A stretch of 64,000 nucleotides of DNA, taken from contig JADYZV010000028.1 of NCBI GenBank assembly GCA_020852965.1, forward strand, positions 90,769 to 154,768. The letters are read 5' to 3'. Below are positions 35,005 to 45,548 of the stretch, piece after piece (positions within the stretch are counted from its first letter, which is position 1; every line of letters starts with the position of its first letter). Made by a program: the position numbers and the translations under genes. The notes beneath the pieces are model-generated. The model was not told the origin of the DNA, ran no database searches, and saw only the letters and a program-made list of their open reading frames with translations. This stretch comes from Pirellulaceae bacterium (GTDB taxonomy: Bacteria > Planctomycetota > Planctomycetia > Pirellulales > Pirellulaceae).

Positions 35005-36279
35005 ATGAATGCTACCGCTACGAACGAATCGCTAAGGAATAACTCGCGACTGAATAATTCACGATATAATTTACGATACTCGGCCGCGCGGCCTGCTGCT
35101 AAGCTCATGTGCTTGGTGGCTGTACTGTTGTTCGGTAGCAGTATCGATTTGGCTGTAGCGCAGGAATCTTCATCGCAAACACCGAGTGTCCCCAGTCTAG
35201 AAGGGGCACCGCCGCCAAGTTCGCCACTGCAGACTCGCAAGTCGGGAGGCGCACCAGCCTTACCGACCGATGCAGGGCAGTACTGGGAGGAATACGACCT
35301 GCGGCCTTACACTCGCGAGCTGAGCAAAGTCGACAGACCACATCAAGCGATCATCGATTGGATTCTGCGCGAGACGGGAACCGATCCGTGGTTCACCGAT
35401 CCGTTTGGTTTCGTCAACGCCGATCGCGAAAAGCTGCGGGTTTATCACAATCAGCAGATGCATCAGGTCGTCCGCGACGTATACGAGCGGTTCGTCAATG
35501 GCACGACATCCCCGCAATTGTACGGTCTGCGATTGATGGCGATCGGCAATCCAAACTGGCGAACTCGGGCCCATCCATTGATGCGCAGCGTGCAGTCGCA
35601 ATCCCCGGGCGTGCAAGCCTTTTTGGTTAGCAAAGAAAATTCGGCACTTCTGCTGGCCATGCTGCGTGGGCGCACAGATTTCCAGGAGTTGAGCGCGGTC
35701 GACATGGTGGTCCACAATGGCCAATCCCAGGTCCTCGAACAAATACGCGGTCGCAATTTCATCGAGGACTTCAAGTCGACTCCAGGCGCTTGGCCTCCCC
35801 ACATGCCGTCAACGGGTGAGATCAAAGAGGGTTACCGCCTGCAGCTCAGTCCGCTGCTGAGCGTCGACAAGCAGACCGTCGACCTGGTAGTTAAATGCAA
35901 TATCGATCAGGTCGAGCGACTGGCCAACGTCAATCTCGACCTACCATTGCAAACTGGACAGAGCTACACGGGTCAAATCAACGTTCCGCAAGTGGCTAGT
36001 TGGCGTCTACACGAACGTTTTCGCTGGCCCGCCAACGAAGTGCTCGTACTGAGCTGCGGCGTGGTCGCCGCCCCGTTGGGATCCCCCAACAACAGCCTCC
36101 TAGGACAAGGCACCAGCTTGCTGGGACTTGACCGCATTCTCCCCGTCGGCGGCGATCGCGCCGACGCACTGCTGGTCATCGAGTACCGTGGAGACGCCAG
36201 CGGACGCATTCCGTCCACCGGCGGCGCACCGGCCAACACGGCATCGTCCACCAACTCATTGAGTCGCGGAAGATACTAA
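35005..36279 (+). CDS. Secreted protein of unknown function
   Basis: 424 residues. A long basic, Asn/Ser-rich N-terminus leads into a signal segment (about 34-52, LMCLVAVLLFGSSIDLAVAQ), so a start further in (Met near residue 35) is also possible. The mature part is Pro/Ser-rich to about 90, then globular with YWEEYDLRPYTRE and DWILRETGTDPWFTDPFGF. A C-terminal all-beta part (about 275-400) includes INVPQVASWRLHERFRWP and LVLSCGVVAAP. The latter weakly recalls the secretin-like end seen in planctomycete GspD relatives (VPQ...VPDG.VLLGG), but I cannot claim that. Likely periplasmic. Confidence 0.65.
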   Translation: MNATATNESLRNNSRLNNSRYNLRYSAARPAAKLMCLVAVLLFGSSIDLAVAQESSSQTPSVPSLEGAPPPSSPLQTRKSGGAPALPTDAGQYWEEYDLRPYTRELSKVDRPHQAIIDWILRETGTDPWFTDPFGFVNADREKLRVYHNQQMHQVVRDVYERFVNGTTSPQLYGLRLMAIGNPNWRTRAHPLMRSVQSQSPGVQAFLVSKENSALLLAMLRGRTDFQELSAVDMVVHNGQSQVLEQIRGRNFIEDFKSTPGAWPPHMPSTGEIKEGYRLQLSPLLSVDKQTVDLVVKCNIDQVERLANVNLDLPLQTGQSYTGQINVPQVASWRLHERFRWPANEVLVLSCGVVAAPLGSPNNSLLGQGTSLLGLDRILPVGGDRADALLVIEYRGDASGRIPSTGGAPANTASSTNSLSRGRY

Positions 36280-36529
36280 AACAGTGGGTACACTCTGTGT
36301 GCCACCACGCATTGGGGATAGCAAAACTGGAATGATGAAGCCCCAACATAGCCAGGTGGAACATCTGGCGGACGACACAAAGGAGGTTGGCCGCCAACTT
36401 TAATTGCGCCCCTAGCTTGTCAGCTTTGGTTGGGTCGAGGAAACTGAACGCTTTCATCATTAACGCTTTCATGATTTTCGTCTACCGAGTTTCGACAGCG
36501 AACACTTCAGCTATAGCTTCCATATTTTC

Positions 36530-37954
36530 ATGACCGACCTTAGTCGCAAGCGCGTCGCTATTACCGGCCTGGGCCTGGTGAGTCCCATAGGATCCGATTT
36601 GGATCAAGTTTGGGATAGCCTAACGCACAGCAAATCGGGTATCTCGGCGATCGAAAGTCTGCCCACCGCCTCGCTCCCAATGCAATCAGGGGGGCAGGTC
36701 AAGGATTTTACGGGGGCGATCGAGGACTATGGTGATCTCGACAAATCGCAGCAGCGCGCGATCAAGAAGAACATGAAAGTCATGTGTCGCGAGATCGAGA
36801 TGGGGGTCGCAGCGGCTCAGAAGGCTTTGGCCCACAGCGGCTTGGGGGCTGAGCGAAATCCAGAACGTTGTGGTTGCCTGTTTGGCTGCGACTACATTTT
36901 GACTCGGCCCGAGGAATTTGCAGACGGCATGCGGAACGTTCGGGAGGCCAAAGGGGGGAGGTTCGATGTGGCCGACTGGCCCCAGTTCGGCTTGCCCAAA
37001 GTCAACCCACTGTGGCTGCTGAAGTACCTACCCAACATGCCCAACAGCCACGTATCGATCTACAACGACTTCCGCGGCCCCAACAACTCGCTTACCGTTC
37101 GCGAAGCCAGCTCAAATCTATCGTTGGCCGAGGCGGCTTCGATCATTCAGCGCGGGGCCGCCGACGTAATGCTAGTGGGGGCTACAGGGACGCGCATCCA
37201 TCCATTGAGAGCGGCGCATATGGCGCTGTTCGAGGATTTGGCCAGCCAGAAAAGCGACCCCACGGAGATGTCTCGACCGTTCGATTGCAGCAGCGACGGC
37301 ATGGTTTTGGGAGAAGGAGCTGGAGCGTTGACGCTCGAGTGCTACGAGCACGCCCAACGGCGTGGAGCGAAGATTTGGGGTGAAATCATTGGCTGTGGCT
37401 CCTCCATGGTCGGTCCCACTGTCCGACCAAGTCAAAATGAAAATACTGCCGGGCAAAACTCAGGGGGGCGCTCTGCTAGCGCCAGTTCGAGCGGCAATGG
37501 AAGTACGCCGAACGTCGGCAGCGAGGTACGGCATGACCACCTGCGGCAAGCGATTTACTTAGCCCTACGGGCTGGCGTGCGCTCGGCCGGAGAGCGACTC
37601 CCCAGCCATTGGCACTTACATGCCCACGGCCTGAGCAGCCCCAGTGCCGATGCGGCCGAGGGGACGGCCATCGCCGAGCTGCTCACCGAATTCCCCAATG
37701 TTCCTGTGGTCGCCGCCAAGAGTCTGTTCGGCAACCTGGGGGCGGGGAGCGCGGCCATCGAGCTGATTTGCAGTTTGCTGGCGTTGGAACACGACCAGCT
37801 CTTCCCTATCAAAAACCTCAAAACGCCCGCTACCTACGCCCGCTGGGAAAAGGGCAGAGCTGGCCAGTCGGCCGGACGCGCGGTTGTCCATTCGAGCTTT
37901 ACCCTTCAAGGGCAGGCCAGCACCATTGTCGTAGCCTCTGCGGAGCCAAAATAG
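36530..37954 (+). CDS. Beta-ketoacyl synthase-like protein lacking Cys and one His
   Basis: 474 residues of the thiolase/KAS II fold: AITGLGLVSPIGSDLD at the N-terminus and PFDCSSDGMVLGEGAGALTLE in the middle. Where FabF has the nucleophile (TACxSG), this protein reads VREASSN, placing Glu192 at the Cys position. The first His is kept (LHAHGLSSP, His366), but the second is Asn402 (SLFGNLGAG instead of SxxGHxxGA). A Ser/Gly/Asn-rich insertion lies at about 305-330. Condensation by the usual mechanism is thus not expected. It may be a chain-length-factor-like or otherwise non-condensing partner. No acyl carrier or other fatty-acid gene is adjacent; nusA follows after 396 bases. Confidence 0.82.
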   Translation: MTDLSRKRVAITGLGLVSPIGSDLDQVWDSLTHSKSGISAIESLPTASLPMQSGGQVKDFTGAIEDYGDLDKSQQRAIKKNMKVMCREIEMGVAAAQKALAHSGLGAERNPERCGCLFGCDYILTRPEEFADGMRNVREAKGGRFDVADWPQFGLPKVNPLWLLKYLPNMPNSHVSIYNDFRGPNNSLTVREASSNLSLAEAASIIQRGAADVMLVGATGTRIHPLRAAHMALFEDLASQKSDPTEMSRPFDCSSDGMVLGEGAGALTLECYEHAQRRGAKIWGEIIGCGSSMVGPTVRPSQNENTAGQNSGGRSASASSSGNGSTPNVGSEVRHDHLRQAIYLALRAGVRSAGERLPSHWHLHAHGLSSPSADAAEGTAIAELLTEFPNVPVVAAKSLFGNLGAGSAAIELICSLLALEHDQLFPIKNLKTPATYARWEKGRAGQSAGRAVVHSSFTLQGQASTIVVASAEPK

Positions 37955-38350
37955 CGGTCACAGTCCCCCGTGCCCCCGCAAAGTAAAAAAGCGAGCGGCT
38001 TTCCAAACGCCGCAGGTCACGACAAACGAAGTGTTCCGACTACACTTAGTTTAGCGGCGATCGACCCAGCCTGCGTTGACATCACCGCCAACGACGGATA
38101 CGATTGTTCCATTACTGATTGAACTTACGCAGATTGCGATAGGTTTTTTCGGCCGAGTCCGCCGATGCTTTTGGCTGGTATTCACGTTTCGTGAACAAAC
38201 CCGATTGCACAATCGCCTTGCTGGCGCTCTAAAAAATGAGCCCTGTCGGTCCTGGGACATCCGGCCGGCGGAGCTATGCAGTCGATTTTTTTGCGATCCA
38301 ATTGTTTAAGCCCGATGAGCGCTTAGACACTGCCAACCGAATCCCAAAGC
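37955..38350. other. Leader region of nusA
   Basis: No convincing gene in 396 bases; a plus-strand frame of 77 codons (38076-38309) has no family features. It must contain the promoter for the nusA-infB-rbfA cluster. No rimP gene, the usual partner upstream of nusA, is present here. Confidence 0.6.
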
Positions 38351-39853
38351 ATGAATCCATCCGAACTTCTGAGGCTTGTCGACTCGTTTCACCGCGAGAA
38401 GAACATCGATAGCGAGCTATTGTTCTCCGCTATTGAATCCGCATTGCTGACGGCCATTCGCAAGCAGCGTGGCGAAGAGGCACAGATCGACGTCGCCATT
38501 GATCGACAGTCGGGCGTGATCACTGCTGCCTGCGAAGGTGAAGAGCTGGATCAAGCCGAGATTGGTCGTATTGGAGCACAAACGGCCAAGCAAGTCATTA
38601 TCCAGAAGTTCAAAGAAGCTGAACGCGACGCGTTATTGGAAGAATTCCACGATCAAGTAGGGCAGTTGGTAACAGGCACTGTACAGCGTAGCGAGCGTGG
38701 CGTGACTACAGTACAGCTCGGCAACATGGAGGCCATCCTGCCGCGTGGCGAGCAAATTTCGGGCGAGTCGTACCATAATGGCGATCGCATTCGAGCGGTA
38801 GTTTATGAGGTCAAAGCAGCGGGCAACCGTGTCAAAGTCATCCTTAGCCGCACCAAACCCCAGTTGGTGCAACGGCTGTTCGAGCAAGAAATCCCGGAAA
38901 TAGCCGACGGAGTCATCGAAATCAGGGCGATAAGCCGCGAACCAGGGCACCGTAGCAAAGTGGCGGTCAGCAGCTCCGACCAACGAGTCGACTGCGTCGG
39001 TGCTTGCGTGGGCGTTCGAGGCAACCGCATTAAGAATATTACTAGCGAATTGGCTGGTGAGCGGATTGACATCGTTCGTTGGACCGACGACCCCGAGACG
39101 CTGATCCCCAGTTCACTGCAGCCGGCCGAAGTTGAACAAGTGCTGCTATGCGACATGATCGGCAGGGCCATTGTGTTAGTCAAAGACGACCAACTGTCGC
39201 AAGCGATCGGCAAGTACGGTCAGAACGTCCGCTTGGCGAGCAAGCTGGTGGGCTGGGATATCGAGATCATGACTGCTGGAGAACTCGAAGAGCAAATCGA
39301 CCGGGCGGTCGGCGCCTTCATGGAACTGCAGGGAATGACCGACGATTTGGCTCAAAGGCTAGTAGAACAAGGCTATTTATCTTACGATGACTTGTCGGTA
39401 ATCGAACCGGATGCCCTGATGGAGATGGGCGGGATGACGGCCGAGCAGGTGGACGCTATTGTAGAACAAGCGGACGAGCGAGCTTTGGTGGCTGAAAAAA
39501 TAGCCGACGAAGCAAAGAAACTCAAACGCGAGTTGGCTATGGCGGAAGCGGCCGGAGGTCCCAAACCTGCTCCGGCAGCCGTGGCGCCTGCCGAGCAAGC
39601 CGTCGCGAGTGTTGAAAACGCTGCCGTTGAAGATACGAAAGTGACGCAAGAGAGCGACACGCAAGTCGCGGCTGCAGACAAACCAACTGAAGAAGCTGCG
39701 GACATTGCGTCGGCGGACACAACGAACGAATCAACAACAGGGCAGGAAGCAATCGCTGAAGACGGCTCACACGAGACGTTGGAAGAGGCTTCGCCTGTCG
39801 CTAGTGCTCCAGAGGAAACTATGGATCAGACCAATGTTGCCGATCGGAATTAA
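38351..39853 (+). CDS. nusA: Transcription termination/antitermination factor NusA
   Basis: Binds RNA polymerase and nascent RNA to control pausing and termination. 500 residues: NusA N-terminal domain (1-125, with [23 protein letters not shown]), S1 domain (about 135-200, [23 protein letters not shown]), KH1 and KH2 (about 225-340, [18 protein letters not shown] and [16 protein letters not shown]). Then a helical acidic-repeat-like part (about 345-400) and an Ala/Glu/Thr-rich acidic tail of ~90 residues. infB starts 203 bases downstream, the usual order. Confidence 0.96.
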   Translation: MNPSELLRLVDSFHREKNIDSELLFSAIESALLTAIRKQRGEEAQIDVAIDRQSGVITAACEGEELDQAEIGRIGAQTAKQVIIQKFKEAERDALLEEFHDQVGQLVTGTVQRSERGVTTVQLGNMEAILPRGEQISGESYHNGDRIRAVVYEVKAAGNRVKVILSRTKPQLVQRLFEQEIPEIADGVIEIRAISREPGHRSKVAVSSSDQRVDCVGACVGVRGNRIKNITSELAGERIDIVRWTDDPETLIPSSLQPAEVEQVLLCDMIGRAIVLVKDDQLSQAIGKYGQNVRLASKLVGWDIEIMTAGELEEQIDRAVGAFMELQGMTDDLAQRLVEQGYLSYDDLSVIEPDALMEMGGMTAEQVDAIVEQADERALVAEKIADEAKKLKRELAMAEAAGGPKPAPAAVAPAEQAVASVENAAVEDTKVTQESDTQVAAADKPTEEAADIASADTTNESTTGQEAIAEDGSHETLEEASPVASAPEETMDQTNVADRN

Positions 39854-40056
39854 CTCTCTGATCGAACGAGCTCGAAACGGACAGCGCGTGCGCGCGGTTG
39901 TCCGTAGAGCAGATGCGACGCTCTCTCGTATGGAGAGGGGGCTGTCCATGTAGATGACACATCCACGTGCCAAGGTGGTCGTGTCAGAGCGCAGCGCCCG
40001 TGATTCGGCGTTTGTAATTTGATGACCTATTTTTGATTCCGCAGGAACAACAGCAC

Positions 40057-42924
40057 GTGCCGAAACGCATCTACGCGTTAGCCAAAGAGCTAGCGATGGA
40101 CAGCAAAGACCTAGTCGATCTTTGCACTAAAATTGGAATCCAGAACAAGGGTTCCGCGCTAGCGAGTTTGGAAGACGACGAAGTCGAGCGCATCGCCAAA
40201 TACATAAAGGGTGGGGACACTCCGCGCGCGGCTGCTGGGCCGAGTGCGTCTGTGGCCGCGCCCGTTCCGCCGGCCGCTGCTGGACCACTTCCCGCACGTC
40301 GATCTGGTCCGATCCCGAATTTGAATCGGCGCACAGCCCCTTCCAAACAAGCTCCAGCACCGTTGGCAGAACCGCCCCCCGCAGCGGCGGCAGAAGAGGA
40401 AGCGCCAACGAAAATTGCTGCCGAAGCGACTCCTCAAGACCAGGAGCAACCGCGACAACCACCCGCTCCCGTTACGCTTGAGCCACCGACGGCACAGCCT
40501 CCCAAACGGCTGTCCCGCGACGACTACACGCCAATTGCCGTCGGCTCGGGACGCGTGCGTGTTCTCGACGCACGTCGTGGTTCCAGTGACGTGAAAAAAC
40601 CGGAAGGGGGCGATGAGCGGCGTAGCAAAGCGCCCGCGCAACGTCGCGAGCCGATCATCAACTTGGCGCGTCTTCCCAAGGGCGCACCGGCGGCAGTTCC
40701 ACCTCCGAAATCGAGCGAGCCGGCTCCGCAACGTCCCGAGATTCGCTTCACCAAAGATGACATCAGTGGGCAAAAGCAGGGGATGAAAGCCCCGCTACAA
40801 GAGCTCGAGGCCCAGCAAAACGCAGAGAAGACCGAGGCCAGAGGAGGACGCGGCTCGCGATCTGGCTCCCCGGGGACAGCCCCAGGTACAGCGGCTCCCG
40901 GCGGGCTGAAAAATTTCAAAGCCGCCGCCGACAAAGCCAAGGGACGCTATCGTAGCGACGAAGAGGAGGAGGCCGCTCGCGGCAAGAAGCCGGGCGCAGG
41001 TATCGCCGCTGCCCGCGCAGAACGCCGTAAACGCGGACGATCTTCGCTGGAAGGTGGCGAAGAGTACAGTAGCCCTCGCCGTGGCTCGCGGCGTTTGGTC
41101 CGCAAAGGCACCAATACGGCCGCACCGCGCAAAGAGAGCGCGGTACTCGAACTCCCCTGCAATGTCCGCAGCTTCTCCGAAGCGGCCGGTGTGGCGGCAG
41201 GCCGCGTGCTTGGCACCTTGATGCAGATGGGCCATGCCCTGACCATCAACGCCAACATCGATCCCGAACTGGCCGAACTGCTAGCCACCGAGCTGGATCT
41301 GGAACTTGAGTTCAAGCACCCCCAGTCGCTCGAAGAAGGCCTTATCGACACGATCGATCAACATGTCGACACGGACGAACAGTTGATCAGCCGACCACCC
41401 GTGGTCACCTTCCTGGGCCACGTCGACCACGGTAAGACATCGTTGTTGGATTACCTGATCGGCACGAGTGTCGTGACTGGAGAAGCGGGTGGGATTACCC
41501 AGCACATCCGCGCATATCAGGTTGAAAAAGATGGGCGGATCATTTCGTTTGTCGATACGCCGGGTCACGAAGCATTCACGGAAATGCGTGCCCGGGGTGC
41601 CAACGTAACCGACATCGCAGTGCTGGTAATTGCGGCCGACGACGGCATCATGCCTCAGACGGAAGAGGCGATCAGCCACGCCAAAGCGGCGGAAGTTCCT
41701 ATCGTGGTGGCGCTCAACAAGATTGACCTGCAAGGCGTCGACGAGAATCGCATCCTCACACAGATGACCGAACACGGGCTAACTCCCAGTGAATGGGGCG
41801 GCGACGTGGAAGTGGTACGCACCAGCGCCACGACCGGCCAAGGGATGGACGAGTTGCTCGAAACGCTGCTTACCGTAGCCGAACTGCACGACTACAAGGC
41901 CAACCCCAATCGAGCTGCCGACGGGGTTTGCCTGGAAGCCGAACAGCAGTCGGACAAGGGAGTGGTCGCCAAGTTCATCGTGCAAAATGGTACGCTCAAA
42001 CCTGGAGATATCGTGCTGTGCGGTTCCAGTCACGGACGCATCAAAGCCATGTACGATACACTCAACCCGAGCCTGCAAATCAAAGCGGCTGGCCCTACCA
42101 TGCCGGTCAACGTCACCGGCCTCGACCTGGCCCCTGGCGCGGGAGATCGCTTTTACGTGCTCGACAACATCGGGCAGGCTCGCGAGTTGGCCGAAACTCG
42201 CTCCGACAAATCTCGCGCACAATCGCTGTCGGGAACCTCGCCCAAGGTGTCCTTTGAAACTTTCCAAGACCTGCTGCAATCCGGCAAGCTCGGCAAGGTC
42301 GAAGACATGGTCGAGCTGAATTTGATCATTCGCGCCGACGCGCGGGGTAGCTTGGAAGCCATCGAGAAAGAGCTCTCCAAGATCGATCACCCGGAAGTCG
42401 ATATTCGCATCCTGCAGAAGAGTGTGGGGGGCGTGACGGTTGCCGACGTGACCCTAGCCAGCGCGTCGCAGGCCGTTGTGGTTGGCTTCAATGTGATTCC
42501 TGACGAGAACGCGCGGGCCTTGGCCGATGAACGCAACGTCGAAATCCGCCGCTACGACATCATCTACAAGCTGGCCGAAGACATCAAAGCGATCGTCGAA
42601 GGGCGTTTGCGCCCCGAAGAACGCATCATCGAACTCGGTCGCGCCCTGGTCAAAACCGTCTTTACCATCTCGCGAGTCGGGGCGGTGGCGGGCTGCTACG
42701 TAGCCCAAGGTACAATCGAACGTGGCTGTCGCATTCGCGTCCACCGCGATGGCCGGACCATCGGCGATTACGCGCTGGATTCACTCAAACGACACAAAGA
42801 CGACGTCAAGGAAGTACCACGCGGAATGGAGTGCGGTATCCGACTGGCAGGCTTCAACGACCTGAAACAAGACGATGTGCTGGAAGCCTACCGAGTCGAG
42901 GAGGTTGCGCGTAAGCTGGAGTAA
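40057..42924 (+). CDS. infB: Translation initiation factor IF-2
   Basis: GTPase that places initiator tRNA on the 30S subunit. The GTG at 40057 was chosen: it gives the conserved [20 protein letters not shown] and has CAGGAA nine bases upstream. A TTG at 40033 would add eight residues. The product is 955 residues: N-terminal IF2N helix, a ~330-residue Pro/Ala/Arg-rich linker, a second IF2N (about 365-415), and the G domain with [12 protein letters not shown] (about 454), DTPGHEAF and NKID. Then domains II to IV follow, with [12 protein letters not shown] and the fMet-tRNA-binding C-terminal domain. rbfA follows after 50 bases. Confidence 0.96.
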   Translation: MPKRIYALAKELAMDSKDLVDLCTKIGIQNKGSALASLEDDEVERIAKYIKGGDTPRAAAGPSASVAAPVPPAAAGPLPARRSGPIPNLNRRTAPSKQAPAPLAEPPPAAAAEEEAPTKIAAEATPQDQEQPRQPPAPVTLEPPTAQPPKRLSRDDYTPIAVGSGRVRVLDARRGSSDVKKPEGGDERRSKAPAQRREPIINLARLPKGAPAAVPPPKSSEPAPQRPEIRFTKDDISGQKQGMKAPLQELEAQQNAEKTEARGGRGSRSGSPGTAPGTAAPGGLKNFKAAADKAKGRYRSDEEEEAARGKKPGAGIAAARAERRKRGRSSLEGGEEYSSPRRGSRRLVRKGTNTAAPRKESAVLELPCNVRSFSEAAGVAAGRVLGTLMQMGHALTINANIDPELAELLATELDLELEFKHPQSLEEGLIDTIDQHVDTDEQLISRPPVVTFLGHVDHGKTSLLDYLIGTSVVTGEAGGITQHIRAYQVEKDGRIISFVDTPGHEAFTEMRARGANVTDIAVLVIAADDGIMPQTEEAISHAKAAEVPIVVALNKIDLQGVDENRILTQMTEHGLTPSEWGGDVEVVRTSATTGQGMDELLETLLTVAELHDYKANPNRAADGVCLEAEQQSDKGVVAKFIVQNGTLKPGDIVLCGSSHGRIKAMYDTLNPSLQIKAAGPTMPVNVTGLDLAPGAGDRFYVLDNIGQARELAETRSDKSRAQSLSGTSPKVSFETFQDLLQSGKLGKVEDMVELNLIIRADARGSLEAIEKELSKIDHPEVDIRILQKSVGGVTVADVTLASASQAVVVGFNVIPDENARALADERNVEIRRYDIIYKLAEDIKAIVEGRLRPEERIIELGRALVKTVFTISRVGAVAGCYVAQGTIERGCRIRVHRDGRTIGDYALDSLKRHKDDVKEVPRGMECGIRLAGFNDLKQDDVLEAYRVEEVARKLE

Positions 42925-42974
42925 GCAACCTTCCCAACTACGGTTCATTCTCTCGCCCCTACGCTGAAAAACCT

Positions 42975-43439
42975 ATGACTAGCCGTCGACTATTAAAAGC
43001 CGCCGAGGCCATACGCGAAGTGGTCAGCATGGCCATTCTGACCGAACTGCGCGATCCGCGCGTCCAGAACGTAACGGTTACCGGCGTAGAAGTTGCCCCC
43101 GACATGCGCAATGCCAAGGTCCTGGTGAGCGTCATGGGAACGGAAGGCCAACAACATATGTGCTTGGGTGCCTTGCGACGTTCGGCTGGATTCCTACAGT
43201 CAAAAATCGCCAAAGGTATCGACACACGCTACACCCCACGACTCACTTTCGAACTCGACGAAGGGGTCAAGAAAAGCCTCGAAATGGCACGTATCCTGCA
43301 CGAGCTCGAACAGGAGCGAGAGGAACTGGCCAAACGCCAGGCGGCAGAAAGCCATACCGACTCGAACGACTCGGCCCCCGATGACACCGCTTCTGACGAT
43401 GCAGTATCCAACGAACGACCCAAGGCGGACGGTTCCTAA
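42975..43439 (+). CDS. rbfA: Ribosome-binding factor A
   Basis: 30S maturation factor with KH-like fold. 154 residues: RRLLKAAEAIREVVSMAILTELRDPRV, then VTVTGVEVAPDMRNAKVLVSV (the conserved VxxDL/RxAKVYVS-type segment), RRSAGFLQSKIAKGI and TPRLTFELDEG. The final 40 residues are an acidic Asp/Ser/Ala-rich tail not needed by the family. It follows infB in the normal order. The next gene starts 70 bases downstream. Confidence 0.93.
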   Translation: MTSRRLLKAAEAIREVVSMAILTELRDPRVQNVTVTGVEVAPDMRNAKVLVSVMGTEGQQHMCLGALRRSAGFLQSKIAKGIDTRYTPRLTFELDEGVKKSLEMARILHELEQEREELAKRQAAESHTDSNDSAPDDTASDDAVSNERPKADGS

Positions 43440-43509
43440 ACGTCTCCTGAATGCCTCCCATGCGCAAGCCTTGACTACCATCGACCTCTACCCATCTCCA
43501 AGAGCAACC

Positions 43510-44475
43510 ATGAGCACTAAGAATCGCGGCGACCGCATTCAGCTACTGCAGAAAGTCGTCACCAAGCACTACACGCCGGTGCCGGCAGCCGAGGATCGTT
43601 CGCTGCTCGAACAGTTAATCTACGCCTGCTGTTTAGAGGATGTTGCCTACGATGCAGCCGATGAAGCCTTCCATCGCCTGCAAGAATCGTTCTTCGATTG
43701 GAATGAAGTTCGCGTCACGACGGTCAGCGAACTATGCGAGACACTTCACAATCTGCCGGAACCGGCGGCGGCTGCCTTGCGCATTAAAAAGAACCTACAC
43801 TCGCTATTCGAAACTCGCTATAGCTTCGATATCGACGACATGGCCAAGCTCAATCAAGGCAAGGCGATCGCTGAGCTGGAAAAACTTGCCGGGATGACCA
43901 AATTTGTCTTGGGCTACATGACTCAGAATGCGATTGGAGGACACTCCATCCCAGTTAGCAAGTCGATCCTGCAAGTATTGCTGGCGACCGAGATTGTCAG
44001 CCCAGCCGAAGCGGAGAAAGGGCAAGTTCCCGGCCTGGAACGCACCATCCCCAAGACCAAGGGGCTTGCATTCGCCTCGTGCTTGCACCAGTTGGCGGTT
44101 GCCCATGCCACTGCCCCGGGGAATAAAGAGACCAAGGCCATCATGAAAGAAGCGGGGGCCGTCGAACCGAAAAAAGCAGCAGCTCCACCGGCCACTCCCC
44201 GCCGGGATGCCAAAAGTCCGAAAGCAACCACTGCCAGCGGCAAACCAAACGACCAAAAAACCACCGATAAAAAGTCGGTGACCAAGAAGTCGGCAGCCAG
44301 CAAGACGACGACGAAGGCAACCCAACCCGCCACGAAGTCGACCACCAAGAAGCCAGCCAGCAAGGCACCTGCAAAGACGGTAGGCAAAGGCACGACGTCT
44401 AAGAAAGCTCCTCCCAAGAAGCCGACGACGAAAACCAGCCCACCCAAAGGCTCGACCAAACGCAAACCGCGTTAG
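43510..44475 (+). CDS. Degenerate endonuclease III-like protein with histone H1-like tail
   Basis: Start at 43510 gives 321 residues; the longer frame from 43168 overlaps rbfA. Residues 1-210 follow the endonuclease III (HhH-GPD) layout: LLEQLIYACCLEDVAYDAADEAF (usually LLSxQTTDxxVNxA), helix-hairpin-helix region LEKLAGMTKFVL (about 124-134), then IPVSKSILQVL. There the catalytic Asp of PVDTHV is Ser150. The usual lysine in GVGRKT is not at its place, and the iron-sulfur Cys set is absent. Residues 220-321 are almost all Lys, Ala, Thr, Pro and Ser, like the H1-type tails of bacterial DNA-binding proteins. It is probably a DNA-binding protein without glycosylase activity; function unknown. Confidence 0.75.
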   Translation: MSTKNRGDRIQLLQKVVTKHYTPVPAAEDRSLLEQLIYACCLEDVAYDAADEAFHRLQESFFDWNEVRVTTVSELCETLHNLPEPAAAALRIKKNLHSLFETRYSFDIDDMAKLNQGKAIAELEKLAGMTKFVLGYMTQNAIGGHSIPVSKSILQVLLATEIVSPAEAEKGQVPGLERTIPKTKGLAFASCLHQLAVAHATAPGNKETKAIMKEAGAVEPKKAAAPPATPRRDAKSPKATTASGKPNDQKTTDKKSVTKKSAASKTTTKATQPATKSTTKKPASKAPAKTVGKGTTSKKAPPKKPTTKTSPPKGSTKRKPR

Positions 44476-44691
44476 ACACAAACACCGTAACCGACCACCG
44501 GTTAAGGTTAAGTAGTTAAGTATTTTAATGATAATCGTGGAGCGCTCCGCCAATCGAAGTTTTCGGACGTCGGCCATTCCGCAGCGGCAAATTCTCGGTG
44601 GACATGAAAGCATCCGACCGGTGGTTCGATCAGCGACTACCACGCTAAACATCCAACATCTAATCTGGAATCATCTCTTAGTAGACCTATC

Positions 44692-45450
44692 ATGGCTGGA
44701 CATTCGCACTGGGCGGGGATCAAACACAAGAAGGCGCTGGTCGACAGCAAACGTAGCAAACTCTGGTCAAAACTCTCCAAAGCGATCATCGTCGCTGCCA
44801 AACTAGGAGGGGGGGATCCCGACGGCAACATCCGCCTGCGCGCCGCCATCCTCGAAGCCAAATCGCTCAGTCTCCCCAAGGACAATATCGAACGAGCCAT
44901 CAAGAAGGGGACCGGCGAGATCGACGGTGGCAATGTCGAAGAGACACTCTACGAAGGCTACGGACCCGGTGGCGTGGCCATCATGTGCGATATCATGACC
45001 GACAATCGCAATCGCACCGCACCCGAGATTCGCAAGATCTTTGATGTCCATGGCGGCGCCTTGGGAGGAACCGGCTGTGTGGCCTATATCTTCGAACGCA
45101 AGGGGGTCATCGCCATCGATCTGACTGATAAAAGCGAAGAACAGATTATCGAAATCGCCTTAGAGAATAACGCCCTCGACGTGGAAACTCGCCAGCAGCG
45201 CATCGAACTCACGACCTCCCCCGAGTGTTTGTCGCAGTTGGCAAATGCCTTCGAGCAAGCCGGCATTGAGATGGAAGTCAATGAAGTGGTGCGCGTGCCG
45301 CAAACCACGGTCGACGTCGACGAGGAGACAGCGACTACAATTCTCAAACTCCTCGAAACACTCGAAGACCACGACGACGTCCAAGCCGTCTCGACCAATC
45401 TAAATTTCGAACACCCCACCATCGCCCGGCTGATTTCTTCTGGCGGCTAA
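44692..45450 (+). CDS. yebC: YebC/PmpR-family protein
   Basis: A conserved 252-residue protein: MAGHSHWAGIKHKKALVDSK (family start, usually MAGHSKWANIKHRK), DNIERAIKKGTGE, LYEGYGPGGVAIMCDIMTDNRNRT and GGALGGTGCVAYIFERKG. It acts in the cytoplasm; family members are reported as transcriptional regulators or as factors easing ribosome stalling. Here it lies 216 bases after the endonuclease III-like gene, with no gene between. Two sets of short repeats follow its stop. Confidence 0.95.
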   Translation: MAGHSHWAGIKHKKALVDSKRSKLWSKLSKAIIVAAKLGGGDPDGNIRLRAAILEAKSLSLPKDNIERAIKKGTGEIDGGNVEETLYEGYGPGGVAIMCDIMTDNRNRTAPEIRKIFDVHGGALGGTGCVAYIFERKGVIAIDLTDKSEEQIIEIALENNALDVETRQQRIELTTSPECLSQLANAFEQAGIEMEVNEVVRVPQTTVDVDEETATTILKLLETLEDHDDVQAVSTNLNFEHPTIARLISSGG

Positions 45451-45458
45451 CTCCCACT

Positions 45459-45506
45459 ACGAACGTACTTGCCCACGAACGTACTTGCCCACGAACGTAC
45501 TTGCCC
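45459..45506 (+). repeat. 16-bp tandem repeat, three perfect copies
   Basis: ACGAACGTACTTGCCC at 45459, 45475 and 45491, identical, then ACGAATCACGCGAATG. It lies eight bases after the yebC stop. Confidence 0.95.
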
Positions 45507-45548
45507 ACGAATCACGCGAATGAGCGCGAATGAAATCTGTCCGATCGC

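Noticed and set aside
38076..38309. 77-codon frame upstream of nusA
   Set aside because: No homology pattern; does not resemble RimP. Left as leader DNA.
43168..43509. N-terminal extension of the endonuclease III-like gene
   Set aside because: Overlaps rbfA in another frame and lacks family features; the ATG at 43510 gives a proper start.
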